Below are positions 45,001 to 51,302 of a DNA stretch of 64,000 nucleotides, piece by piece; the stretch's first letter is position 1; every line of letters starts with the position of its first letter. The position numbers and the translations under genes are program-made. The stretch comes from Roseiarcus fermentans. Lineage in GTDB: Bacteria > Pseudomonadota > Alphaproteobacteria > Rhizobiales > Beijerinckiaceae. The notes under the pieces were generated by a model. It was not told the origin of the DNA, made no database searches, and saw only the letters and a program-made list of their open reading frames with translations. The stretch is from contig NZ_QNRK01000029.1 in assembly GCF_003315135.1 (NCBI RefSeq), positions 26,372-90,371 of the forward strand. Direction: 5' to 3'.

Positions 45001-45175
45001 GTCGAGCGGGTCGACGGTGGCCGCGGACTCGGTCGCCTGGCTCTATTCGGGCGGCGGCGCGATGGTCTACGTCAACACCTCCAGCAGCGCGCTTTCGACT
45101 GGCGATACGAGTCTGATGGCGATCGGGCTGGCCGGAGTGTCGTCCGGATTGTCGGCCGCGAACTTCAAGGCCTGA
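39041..45175 (+). CDS. Giant secreted protein: CBM9-like, polysaccharide deacetylase, Ig-like repeats, type I secretion-like C-terminus
   Basis: 2044 residues from the ATG at 39041 (MATTIGNQITLDGTFTDF). Residues about 5-200 resemble a DOMON/CBM9 sugar-binding domain; about 215-430 look like a class I amidotransferase-type Rossmann domain; about 450-810 form a NodB-type deacetylase with Asp457 and Asp459 (RTDMD), the metal motif HSTTH at 532-536 and WPWHDYG with His778, separated by a large insert. Bacterial Ig-like domains follow from about 1025, including four near-identical 91-residue copies (1128-1491). The C-terminal 500 residues are Gly/Ser/Thr/Ala-rich beta repeats ending with HDTITGFAAGKS, as in type I secretion substrates. 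No Sec signal. By inference it deacetylates and binds the surface polymer. Confidence 0.85.
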   Translation: MATTIGNQITLDGTFTDFAASDMVMTSANTVTGYQVYGVDLNDATLGPTYVIGIDATSSTDQVIAAGTTIYLNTDQSTATGYSPSFAAGKIGAEYEIVFASSNGVLQPFLYSVTSAGVTTELNNGQPLPYAFSSNGESVEIAIPRSLLTPSGGAAPTSIDFAALVNNAVGLPGDFNANPEYVVAAPTTGGTTTSHAVKKVGIVYSATTAALYYGGGAAGESAYADLFMDAQQQARAAGVSYDLLTEADLTNAAELSQYSALIFPDFQDVQSSQAAAIESTLQQLVQTDDIPIITSGDFMTNDQNGNPLSGNSYAAMESVLNLAPSGYGTATYSVQPDPTALSNKNPILSGYTSGQLIGGASGLFAGTTTGYYTNSGYTTFTGYTAPATTIADIDIAGGATLPGVVQSSTGSTDFATTGLFGDSNLLQHVIQNAVFGTTPSLALDITRFKGILNSRTDMDQSQFPSDVSPTTGSGIYTELIPILQSLYNQYDFVGTYFINIGDNTAAGESTNWAVSTPYYDQLLQMGNEIGDHSTTHLLNPPTTTVPATTTADAAAGSTQIKVSALPAYNGATLGMIVTDPSNASAIGANTIVSAVTANSDGTYTLTLTYMPGGYGTANQGVLADIPPGTTLAFAVPTENTNYLSATGTGSFTYAYEFGASKATESSNIGITVAGAAVPGANDYLPDSEQILSYFPTTSSVTGYVSGGWTGVGSGSPNAIGYITPSETSSVYIAPNVTFDFSEVQYEDKTAASSLTDWESLFNQLSANSETPIIVWPWHDYGITDFATGGAGTAPPGYSEALYADYIQYAYNAGYEFVTSEDLAQRVAAEQAATLSETTSGSVITASVTPGAGKTDLGAMALNVVNGAAGQVIKNAGAWYAYDTDSVFLANDTSGAAETFTVTLGATQDDVTHVDSLPMRADLQSVSGDGADLTASFTGSGAVEIHLKTPTTGAGVISIQSTNTGTGAAAPTAVLNGDELTLTFNDGAEAISSASPQGVPAQHTVTITESATAVAGAAFVFTAPTVTIAGTGGVTNQKVVTIAGTVTEPNASQVVGSTITLYDNGSTTPLGTATVQAGVAGGLPTWTATVTLTGDGTHSIVATDVDASHLSGTSAPVVYTLDTAAPTVAITTAGKTTNQAAQTIAGTVTTTEAAAGSTVTLFDNGKQVGTAAVSNGAWSTTVTLSEGANSITASDTDAAGNTGTSAAATFTLDTVAPTIAITTAGATTNQATQTIAGTVTTTEAAAGSTVTVYDNGKQVGTAAVSNGAWSTTVTLAQGANSITASDTDAAGNTGTSDAATFTLATSAPTVAITTAGATTNQATQTIAGTVTANGAAAGSTVTLFDNGKQVGTAAVSNGAWSTTVTLAQGANSITASDTDAAGNTGTSAAATFTLDTVPPTVAITTAGGTTSETTQTIAGTVTTTEAAAGSTVTVYDNGTQVGTAAVSNGAWSTTVALSAGSNSITASDTDAAGNTGASNAVVFTVATSAAGTPTIASESYSGSGATGHWVLGGTATAGATVTVYDGATALGTTTASASGAWTFATAETNGAIRVYTATSAGAASAPVTEGTAGNDVFTFASEAALSAAALINGDGGTDTLQLSAATQLSDSDFAHVQAIQTLGLTGASGVTLGANALSAGVKTVVTGAGATSVTDAMATPATLFVNAAALASSSTLTVAGSGTVSVSALKGALVATGDTGSLSVTATGAAPQSITAGSGNTTVADSVKGGSVTVDASAMGSGKTLTLAGAAAETLTGVAANVMAGNLTGALSVTTKSTSLSITTGTGATLVDAGAMTGTLKLIGPGAVTVTALGGDLDASAEAGALKVTTSGGAPQTVTTGSGSIAIADDSTGALSINAGSLASTSTLTLSGSGAATVSNLNGGLDASGYSGALAVTATGAGSILTGSGTDTVTASKGGNTIAVNGQGDSITVTGHTAADSFVWSATGASPNTSSGHDTITGFAAGKSINDLLNLSAISPGLTIQGALSSGSTVAADSVAWLYSGGGAMVYVNTSSSALSTGDTSLMAIGLAGVSSGLSAANFKA
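42422..43513 (+). repeat. Four 273-base tandem repeats encoding 91-residue Ig-like domains
   Basis: Near-identical units start at 42422, 42695, 42968 and 43241, each 273 bases, marked by GCGATCACGACGGCGGGC and by long identical stretches such as AACGGGGCGTGGTCGACCAC. Each encodes one Ig-like domain with the pattern TIAGTVT, GSTVT, FDNGKQVGTAAVSNGAWSTT and SITASDTDAAGNTG. The close DNA identity points to recent duplication or gene conversion, and copy number may vary between strains. Confidence 0.9.
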
Positions 45176-45179
45176 CGCC

Positions 45180-47147
45180 GTGACCGGACGTCGTTCGCCG
45201 GGAACGGCCGCCGCAAGGCGGCCGCCCCGGCGGAACCCTCGGGCGTGGCGGCGAACCCTCGGCCAATGCGCCGGGTTCGCCGCGATCGTGCTCCAGGCGC
45301 TCGGCGCGGGCGCCGCCCACGCGCAGGCGGCGATCCCGGTCAAGCGGGAAATCCTCGCCTTGTACGACAGCGCGCAGGAGGGCGTCGCCAACGCCACGCG
45401 TATTCATCGGTTCGCCGAGATGCCGCTCAACCACCTCGGGTACATCCTGAGATTTCAGGATGTCCGCGCGAAGCTGCCGGAGGCGGCCGAGATCGCGCGC
45501 TACCGGGGCGTGCTGACGTGGTTCGCGGGTCCGGTCGCCGACGGCGACGGCTATCTCGACTGGGCGGATCGTGTTCTGCAAGCGAACCTGCGTTACGTAA
45601 TCCTCGGCGATGTCGGCGCCCCGATCAATCCCGACACCCTTCCGGCCGTCAACCGGCTGCTCGGGCCGGCCGGGGTGCGCCATACCGGGGACATCGTCGG
45701 TCCGACGCTCGGCACGCGCGTGACGCTGGCCGATTCGGGCCTCGTTCAGTTCGAGTGCCGGCTCGGCCCGGTGCTGCCGGACTATCCGATCCTCGAGGCC
45801 GCGAACGCGCTCGAGCGGGTCGGCGTGATGCTGGAAACGCCACCCGACGACGGGGCGCGGACCTCCGTCCTGGTTTCGATCGGCGAGAGGGGCGCCTACG
45901 CCGCCTGGAACTACGAAATGTGCCACCAGCGGCCGCCGCTCTATCAGGGCCAATGGCTGATCAATCCGTTCGACTTCTTTCGCGCGGCCTTCGGCGCCGA
46001 CGATTCGCCCATTCCCGACACGACGACGGCCTCGGGGAACCGCATCTACTTCAACGTGCTGGGAAGCGACGGGCTGACGCGGCCGAGCCGGATCGAAGCG
46101 TTCGGGGACGGGTCGGCGACGGCCGGCGAGGTGGATTTCCATCAGCTGATCGAACCGTATCGAAGCTTGCCGGCCACCCTCGAGCTGCACGGGCAGGAAC
46201 TGGCGAACTCCGAGAAGAGCGGCTCGCAGACGCAGCTCCTCCTGAAGCAGGTGCTGAAGGAGCCGGGCGTCGATCTCCTGGGGCGGCCGCTGCAGGTGAC
46301 GCTTTCGCGGTTCGATTCCGAATATCCGTCGGTCTCGAACCTCGCGCCCCTGTTCAGCGCGGAGCCGGAACATTTCATCAACAAGCCCATGAGCGACGAT
46401 GCGGCCTACGCCAGCCAGAGCGAGCCGGGCGAAAGCGGGTTCGCCGCCCTCCTGCAGACCGTCGCGGGAACCGACTCGCCGCGACGGCTGAAGCCGTTCA
46501 ATCTCAACGAGCACGCCTACGCCGGCGAATACCCGGCGCTGCTGCGATCGGTTCAGACGATCCTCAGCGCGGCCAGCGCGGCGCCGGTGACGCCGGTGTC
46601 GGCGAACCGCTACGCCGCCATCGTCGTCGGCTTCCAGAACGCGCGGATCGAGCGGATCGGCGCGGCGGCCTGGCGCATCAGCGACCGCGGCGCGCTGCAG
46701 ACGGTCCGCTTCGACGCCGCGGAGGGGCGCGTCGTCGATTACCGCGCGAGCGTCGGCGTGATCGGTTCGAAGCAGGTCGGATCGACGCTCTACGTGGCGC
46801 TCGACGAGCGGGTCGACCCGGCGATCGTCGCCCTGGCGGCGCAATCCTCGGCGGCTTCCGCCGGCGGTCTCGCGCTCGTCGACAGCCGATGGATGATCCA
46901 CACCGTCGTCAGGGAGGGGTGCGGATTGCGCTTCGAGGCGCATGGCTACGGCGACGGCTCCTTCTCCTGGTCGGGCGCTTCCGGCCGGTACACGATTTCC
47001 GTCGACCGGAAAGGCCAAGACCTCTGGCGGGGCGAGGCGGAGTCGGACCCGGCGGGACAATTGCGTTTCACTCTTCCGCTATCGGCGATCGAGCCGGTGA
47101 ATGTTCGGATCGGCTGCATTGTCGACTCGGCGTCACGAGGCAATTGA
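45180..47147 (+). CDS. PelA-like protein without hydrolase domain and without deacetylase metal motif
   Basis: 655 residues from a GTG four bases after the giant gene's stop. A signal-like segment (GFAAIVLQALGAGAAHAQA) ends near residue 50. Segments line up with the C-terminal two-thirds of PelA as I recall it: IYFNVLGSDGLTRPSRIEAF, FINKPMSDDAAYASQSE, TVAGTDSPRRLKPFNLNEHA, then YPALLRSVQTIL and ISDRGALQTVRFD near the end. The PelA deacetylase metal motif (HS-x2-H) is absent; the place where it should be is short and contains ELHGQELANSEKSG. The N-terminal GH166 domain is also missing but occurs as the separate gene at 49161. It may act as a periplasmic scaffold for polymer modification. Confidence 0.72.
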   Translation: MTGRRSPGTAAARRPPRRNPRAWRRTLGQCAGFAAIVLQALGAGAAHAQAAIPVKREILALYDSAQEGVANATRIHRFAEMPLNHLGYILRFQDVRAKLPEAAEIARYRGVLTWFAGPVADGDGYLDWADRVLQANLRYVILGDVGAPINPDTLPAVNRLLGPAGVRHTGDIVGPTLGTRVTLADSGLVQFECRLGPVLPDYPILEAANALERVGVMLETPPDDGARTSVLVSIGERGAYAAWNYEMCHQRPPLYQGQWLINPFDFFRAAFGADDSPIPDTTTASGNRIYFNVLGSDGLTRPSRIEAFGDGSATAGEVDFHQLIEPYRSLPATLELHGQELANSEKSGSQTQLLLKQVLKEPGVDLLGRPLQVTLSRFDSEYPSVSNLAPLFSAEPEHFINKPMSDDAAYASQSEPGESGFAALLQTVAGTDSPRRLKPFNLNEHAYAGEYPALLRSVQTILSAASAAPVTPVSANRYAAIVVGFQNARIERIGAAAWRISDRGALQTVRFDAAEGRVVDYRASVGVIGSKQVGSTLYVALDERVDPAIVALAAQSSAASAGGLALVDSRWMIHTVVREGCGLRFEAHGYGDGSFSWSGASGRYTISVDRKGQDLWRGEAESDPAGQLRFTLPLSAIEPVNVRIGCIVDSASRGN

Positions 47148-47441
47148 TTATGTAATATTTGACTCAGATACGCTCGCTCGAGCGATTAGTATTACTTTGA
47201 CTGGACCTATCACGTCTGACCACGATCAGTGTTTTAGATTGGATTTGCGACAGCATAAACAATACACTGGGAACAGTAACGAGCTTGTGTCGATCATGAA
47301 GGATGCCCTGAGCCCCCGTTTGTCGAAAAGGGCGGTCCGGACATGGGCAGCCATCGGAGCCGAAGCGCCGCCGCCGGATCCCGGCGGAGCGCGTTCAGCG
47401 CCACGTCACAGGCGCCGTCATCGCGATCGAAGGAGGCGTGA
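47148..47441. promoter_or_regulatory. AT-rich promoter region before the sugar-nucleotide genes
   Basis: About 47148-47300 is A/T-rich, in contrast with both neighbours, and probably holds a promoter for the block from 47442 on. The nucleotidyltransferase ATG at 47442 is preceded by GAAGGAGGCGTGA, a strong ribosome-binding site. No exact TGTAAAC copy was found here. Confidence 0.5.
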
Positions 47442-48239
47442 ATGAACGAGCTTTCCTGGCCGGGAACCCGGCCGCTCGCAGACTTACCGGACCTCGTGCG
47501 CGAACCGCCGCAGGCGCTCGTGCGCCAGGCGGTGATCATGGCGGGCGGCAAGGGCACCCGGCTTCATCCCTATTCCGCGTCATTCCCCAAACCGCTCATG
47601 CCGCTCGGGGAGACGCCGGTCCTGGAGCTGCTGCTGCGCCGGCTGAAGGCCGCGGGGGTGCAGGAAGTGATCCTGGCCGTCAATCACCTGCGTCATCTGA
47701 TCCAGGCCTATTTCGGCGACGGCTCCGAACTCGGTCTGCGGCTGATCTACAGCGCCGAGGACAAGCCGCTGGGAACGGCGGGCGCGCTTGGCAACATCCT
47801 CGACCGTCTCGACGAAACCTTCTTCCTGACGAACGGCGATCTGCTGACGACGATGAACCTCGCCCGGATGGCCCGGACCCACGTTGCGGAGCGCGCCGAC
47901 GCCTCGATCGGCATCTTCGAGCGGGAAAACAAGATCGATTTCGGGTTGATCGAATTCGACGCGCGGGATCGCCTGAGCGCCTATCGGGAAAAGCCGACCA
48001 GCAAGTATTATGTCAGCATGGGCGTGTATATTCTCCGGCGTGAGGCGGTCCGGGCGCACGTCGAGAACGTCGATTATCTCGATATGCCGACGCTTCTGTT
48101 GAAGATGCAGGCCGCCGACGGCAGCGTGCTGTGCTTCCGGGACGATTGCGTCTGGCTCGACATCGGACGGCCGGACGACTTCGCCCTTGCCCAGAAAATG
48201 TACGAGGAAAATCGTGACGCATTCCTTGTCGCTCCGTAA
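47442..48239 (+). CDS. Sugar-phosphate nucleotidyltransferase
   Basis: Makes an NDP-sugar from NTP and a sugar-1-phosphate; 265 residues. The nucleotide-binding motif is VIMAGGKGTRLHPYS near residues 31-45, with FPKPLMPLGETPVLEL following, and the metal-binding aspartate lies in FFLTNGDLLTTMN. KPLGTAGAL, YREKPTSKYYVSMGVYIL and WLDIGRPDDF complete the family pattern of GDP-mannose/dTDP-glucose pyrophosphorylases. There is no C-terminal left-handed beta-helix. The first 27 residues are an extra N-terminal extension. Which base and sugar it uses is not readable; with GlmS and two epimerase-type enzymes in the cluster, an amino-sugar donor is likely. Confidence 0.85.
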   Translation: MNELSWPGTRPLADLPDLVREPPQALVRQAVIMAGGKGTRLHPYSASFPKPLMPLGETPVLELLLRRLKAAGVQEVILAVNHLRHLIQAYFGDGSELGLRLIYSAEDKPLGTAGALGNILDRLDETFFLTNGDLLTTMNLARMARTHVAERADASIGIFERENKIDFGLIEFDARDRLSAYREKPTSKYYVSMGVYILRREAVRAHVENVDYLDMPTLLLKMQAADGSVLCFRDDCVWLDIGRPDDFALAQKMYEENRDAFLVAP

Positions 48240-49164
48240 CGTCCTCGTCACCGGCGGGAAGGGATTCATCGGGCGGAGCCTCGTCGGCGCCCTGCGCCGC
48301 CGCGGCGTCGCGACCTGGACGATCAGCCGCTGGCCGTCCGGCGACCCGGACGGCGCGAGGGAGATCGCGCTCGGCGAAGACGGGTGGGACGGGAGCGGGC
48401 TCGATCGCGCGCTCGAGACCGTTGCCCCCGACTGCATCGTTCATCTGGCCGGATCGGCCAAGGGAAGCGCAGCCGAGCTCGCCGCCGTCAATGTCGGCCT
48501 CATGCAGAGCCTCCTCGACGCGCTTCGGCGCACCGGCCTCAGACCGAGGCTGGTCGTCGCCGGCAGCGCGGCGGAGTACGGAGCCGCGATCCGGGACGGC
48601 GAACCGGTTCGCGAAACGGCCGTGTGCGCGCCGCTGTCGGTGTACGGAGCGACCAAACTGGCGCAGACGCGGGCCGCGCTCGCCTTTGCGGAATCGACGG
48701 GCGCGTCGGCGCTCGTGGCGCGCATCTTCAACCCGATCGGACCGGGCATGCCGGCGCACCTCGCCCTCCCGGATTTCGCGCGGCAAATCTGGGCGATGCC
48801 GGAGGGCGGCGGGACGCTGCGCGTCGGCGACATCGACGTCCGGCGCGACATGATCGACGTCGCGCACGTCGCCACGCTCCTCGGCGCGCTCGCCGACGAT
48901 CCGCACGCCTGCGGCGTCGTGAACCTGTGCAGCGGGCGGGCGGTTCGGCTCGGGGATCTGGTCGAGATGCTGATCGAGCGGTCCGGACGGAAGGTCGTGA
49001 TCGAAATCGATCGGAGTCGGCTGCGTGGGAACGAGCCGCGCACGATCGTCGGCAGCGTCGACCGGCTGGCGAGGCTCGGCCACCCGCCGCCGCCGACTGA
49101 TTTCCCGGCCGTGATCGCCCGCGTGTGCCGGTCCACGGAAGAGAGCAGGGCGCAGGCGTCGTGA
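48214..49164 (+). CDS. NAD-dependent epimerase/dehydratase (extended SDR)
   Basis: A 316-residue NDP-sugar modifying enzyme. The GTG at 48214 follows GAGGAAA and gives MTHSLSLRNVLVTGGKGFIG, with the Rossmann motif GGKGFIG. The catalytic YxxxK is in YGATK near residue 144, the serine is in GSAAEYG, and the NIGxG-like element is replaced by NLCSGRAV. The start overlaps the previous gene by 26 bases. It could be a 4-epimerase, a 4,6-dehydratase or a 4-reductase; the substrate is unknown. The polymer made by PelF in Pseudomonas contains GlcNAc and GalNAc, for which a C4 epimerase is needed, so that role is plausible. Confidence 0.82.
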   Translation: MTHSLSLRNVLVTGGKGFIGRSLVGALRRRGVATWTISRWPSGDPDGAREIALGEDGWDGSGLDRALETVAPDCIVHLAGSAKGSAAELAAVNVGLMQSLLDALRRTGLRPRLVVAGSAAEYGAAIRDGEPVRETAVCAPLSVYGATKLAQTRAALAFAESTGASALVARIFNPIGPGMPAHLALPDFARQIWAMPEGGGTLRVGDIDVRRDMIDVAHVATLLGALADDPHACGVVNLCSGRAVRLGDLVEMLIERSGRKVVIEIDRSRLRGNEPRTIVGSVDRLARLGHPPPPTDFPAVIARVCRSTEESRAQAS

Positions 49165-50060
49165 TCGGGACGGGCCGCCGGCCGACCGCCTCCGCCCCCG
49201 GCCTGACGCGTCGCGACCTGCTTCTCGCCGCCGGAGCTCTGATCGTGGCGACAGCGAACGGCGACGCATCCCGCGCCAGCGCCTTGCCCGCCAACGCGCG
49301 GCGGATACGCTGGCTCGCCTTCTACGGCGCGACGGCCGACGAGGCCGTCCTCGGCGGCTATGACCTCGTCGTGCTCGATCCAGGCTTCACGGGCGACCTG
49401 GGCCGGATCGCGAGCCGGGGCGCGCGCGTGTGCGGCTACGTCAGTCTCGGCGAAATCAGGACCGCGGACCCTTGGTTCGCCGATCTCGACGACGCGGCGC
49501 TGCTGCCGCCGAATCCAGCCTGGCCGGGAACGCGGCGCGTCGACGTGCGGCGGCCCGCCTGGCGCGCGCTCCTTCTCGACCGGGTGATCCCGGCGCTCGC
49601 GGCGCGCGGCTTCACCGGGCTGATGCTCGACACGCTCGACACCCCGCCCTACCTGGAAGCGGTCGATCCGGCGCAATACCAGGGCATGCGCGCCGCCGCG
49701 GTCGGGCTGGTCGCAGCCGTTCGCGCGCAATGTCCGGACATGACGCTGGTCGTCAATCGCGGCTACGCCCTGCTGCCGGAGGTGATCCGCAGCGTCGACG
49801 CGGTCATCGCCGAGAGCTTGCTGACGTCGCCGGACCCGAAGACGGGAGGATTTCGCTGGCTCGACAGCGGCGATGTCGCGATCCAGCTCGCCGCGCTGAA
49901 CAAGGCGGCGCGCCAGCGGCTGCCGATCCTCAGTCTGGACTACTGGGACCCGAAGGACCGGTCGACGATCAGGGAAATCTATCGGCGGGAGCGGGCCCTC
50001 GGACATCACCCCTATGTCGCAACGCCTTTGCTCAACCAGATTGTCCCGGACGAAGGCTGA
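49161..50060 (+). CDS. GH114/GH166 endo-alpha-1,4-polygalactosaminidase-like hydrolase (PelA N-domain equivalent)
   Basis: 299 residues from a GTG that overlaps the upstream TGA. The N-terminus has a twin-arginine-like export signal (LTRRDLLLAAGALIVATANG). The TIM-barrel hydrolase shows VLDPGF, CGYVSLGEI, GFTGLMLDTLDT with Asp157/Asp160, LVVNRGYALLPE and VDAVIAESLL with Glu219; these match the PelA N-terminal hydrolase motifs (LDTLD and AESL). It would cut alpha-1,4-galactosamine-type linkages in the periplasm or outside the cell. In Pseudomonas this domain is fused to PelA; here it stands alone just before pelD. Confidence 0.82.
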   Translation: MIGTGRRPTASAPGLTRRDLLLAAGALIVATANGDASRASALPANARRIRWLAFYGATADEAVLGGYDLVVLDPGFTGDLGRIASRGARVCGYVSLGEIRTADPWFADLDDAALLPPNPAWPGTRRVDVRRPAWRALLLDRVIPALAARGFTGLMLDTLDTPPYLEAVDPAQYQGMRAAAVGLVAAVRAQCPDMTLVVNRGYALLPEVIRSVDAVIAESLLTSPDPKTGGFRWLDSGDVAIQLAALNKAARQRLPILSLDYWDPKDRSTIREIYRRERALGHHPYVATPLLNQIVPDEG

Positions 50061-50279
50061 CGCCTGAGCTCGCCATTTTCGCACGGATGCTCGCCCAGAC
50101 GGATTGATGGGCCAGTTCAGACCTGGATCAGACTTCCTCTTTCGCTTTCATTGCTGTCAACGTTTACAACAATACCGGCCTCGGGCCGGCCTTGGTCCCG
50201 GACGCGAGACCCCGCGAAGCCAGCGGCCGGTGCGGCGGTCCATGTCTGGCGGCGCATGTCACGGGACGCGGGAAGAACC
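50061..50279. promoter_or_regulatory. Intergenic region upstream of pelD
   Basis: A 219-base gap that is less G/C-rich at 50110-50180. It contains GTTTACA at 50162-50168, the inverse of the TGTAAAC heptamer found upstream of the first GH16 gene and in the 18.1-18.6 kb promoter region. It may hold a promoter for the pelDEFG block. The single copy could be chance. Confidence 0.4.
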
Positions 50280-51302
50280 ATGTCGACGACGTCGATCAAG
50301 CTCGAACGCCTGTTTGCGCTGCGAGGCGCCTCCGAAGCGGCGCCGGGCGCGGAAACGAACCCCGGCGCCCGCGCGGGTCCCGGCCCGTTCGCCGGCTGGC
50401 GCCGGCAGGCGCTGGAAACGACGGCGTTCCTCGCCGTGATCGCCGTCGGGGCGCATCGCCTCGCCGGCGACGCCGACCTCGCGGGCCTGCCGCATCCCTA
50501 CTGGCTTCCCGTGCTTCTGGCCTCGTGCCAGTACGGAGTCTCCGGCGGCATGATCGCCGCCGTCGTGGCCTCGGGCGTCTATGTCCTCGGGCTTTCGCCG
50601 CAATCGGCGGCGCAGGACTTCTACGCCTACGCGCGCAACGTGGCAGTGCAGCCGGCGATGTGGCTGGCGACGGCGCTGGTGCTGGGCGGCTTGCGCAGCC
50701 TGCACCTGCATCAGTACGCGGAGCTGTCCGAGCAGTTCGCCCTCTGTCGCCGGCGCGCCGCCGACATCGGCGACGGCCTCGAGCAGGCGGTCGCGGAAAT
50801 CAACGCGCTCGAGCGCCGCATCGCCGAAGACGCGGGCAGCGTGGCGGCGATGTCGCGCAGCCTCGCCCAGATCGACCTGAGCGATCGCCGCGCCGCCGCG
50901 GCGAGCTTCGGCGAGCTGTTTCGCGCCGGGACCGGCACGGCGACCTTCGTCCTCTACCTGCGCGTCGGCGGCGGCTATGCGCCGGTGTGCGCGGTCGAGA
51001 GGGATGCGCCCTGTCCGACGGCGGCGATGGCGACGCTGTCCGAGGCCGACATGGAATCGATGATCGCAGAAGGCGCGCGGCGCGGCGTCGTCGCCGGGGA
51101 GGGCGACGCTTTCGGCCCGAGACGCCGGATCGTCGTCGCGCCGCCCTCCGGCGTCGGCGGAGAACGCCTCGCGGCGATCGTGTGCGACCTTCAGGAATCG
51201 CAGGACTTGCGGCAGTTCGGACGCCGGGCCGAAGACCTGGCCAGCGCGCTCGCGACCCTCCTCGCCGCCTGCCCGAACGCGACCCCGGGGAACCGGCCAT
51301 GA
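50280..51302 (+). CDS. pelD: PelD-like inner-membrane GAF protein lacking the GGDEF domain
   Basis: 340 residues from the ATG at 50280 (GGAAG upstream). About residues 45-145 hold hydrophobic segments with the PelD-type PHPYWLPVLLASCQYGVSGG; about 150-200 form a helical linker; about 205-330 fit a GAF domain (FVLYLRVGGGYAPVCAVERD, then RRRIVVAPPSGVGGERLAAI). P. aeruginosa PelD is about 455 residues and ends with a degenerate GGDEF domain holding the c-di-GMP RxxD site; here the protein stops at about the end of the GAF domain. It should still organise the PelE-PelF-PelG synthase complex at the inner membrane. Its stop overlaps the pelE start. Confidence 0.83.
   Translation: MSTTSIKLERLFALRGASEAAPGAETNPGARAGPGPFAGWRRQALETTAFLAVIAVGAHRLAGDADLAGLPHPYWLPVLLASCQYGVSGGMIAAVVASGVYVLGLSPQSAAQDFYAYARNVAVQPAMWLATALVLGGLRSLHLHQYAELSEQFALCRRRAADIGDGLEQAVAEINALERRIAEDAGSVAAMSRSLAQIDLSDRRAAAASFGELFRAGTGTATFVLYLRVGGGYAPVCAVERDAPCPTAAMATLSEADMESMIAEGARRGVVAGEGDAFGPRRRIVVAPPSGVGGERLAAIVCDLQESQDLRQFGRRAEDLASALATLLAACPNATPGNRP

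Noticed and set aside
40835..45397. A 1520-residue open frame on the minus strand
   Set aside because: It lies opposite the giant deacetylase gene; the translation is Arg/Ala/Gly-rich and repeats only because the plus-strand gene repeats. Absence of stops is an effect of high GC content.
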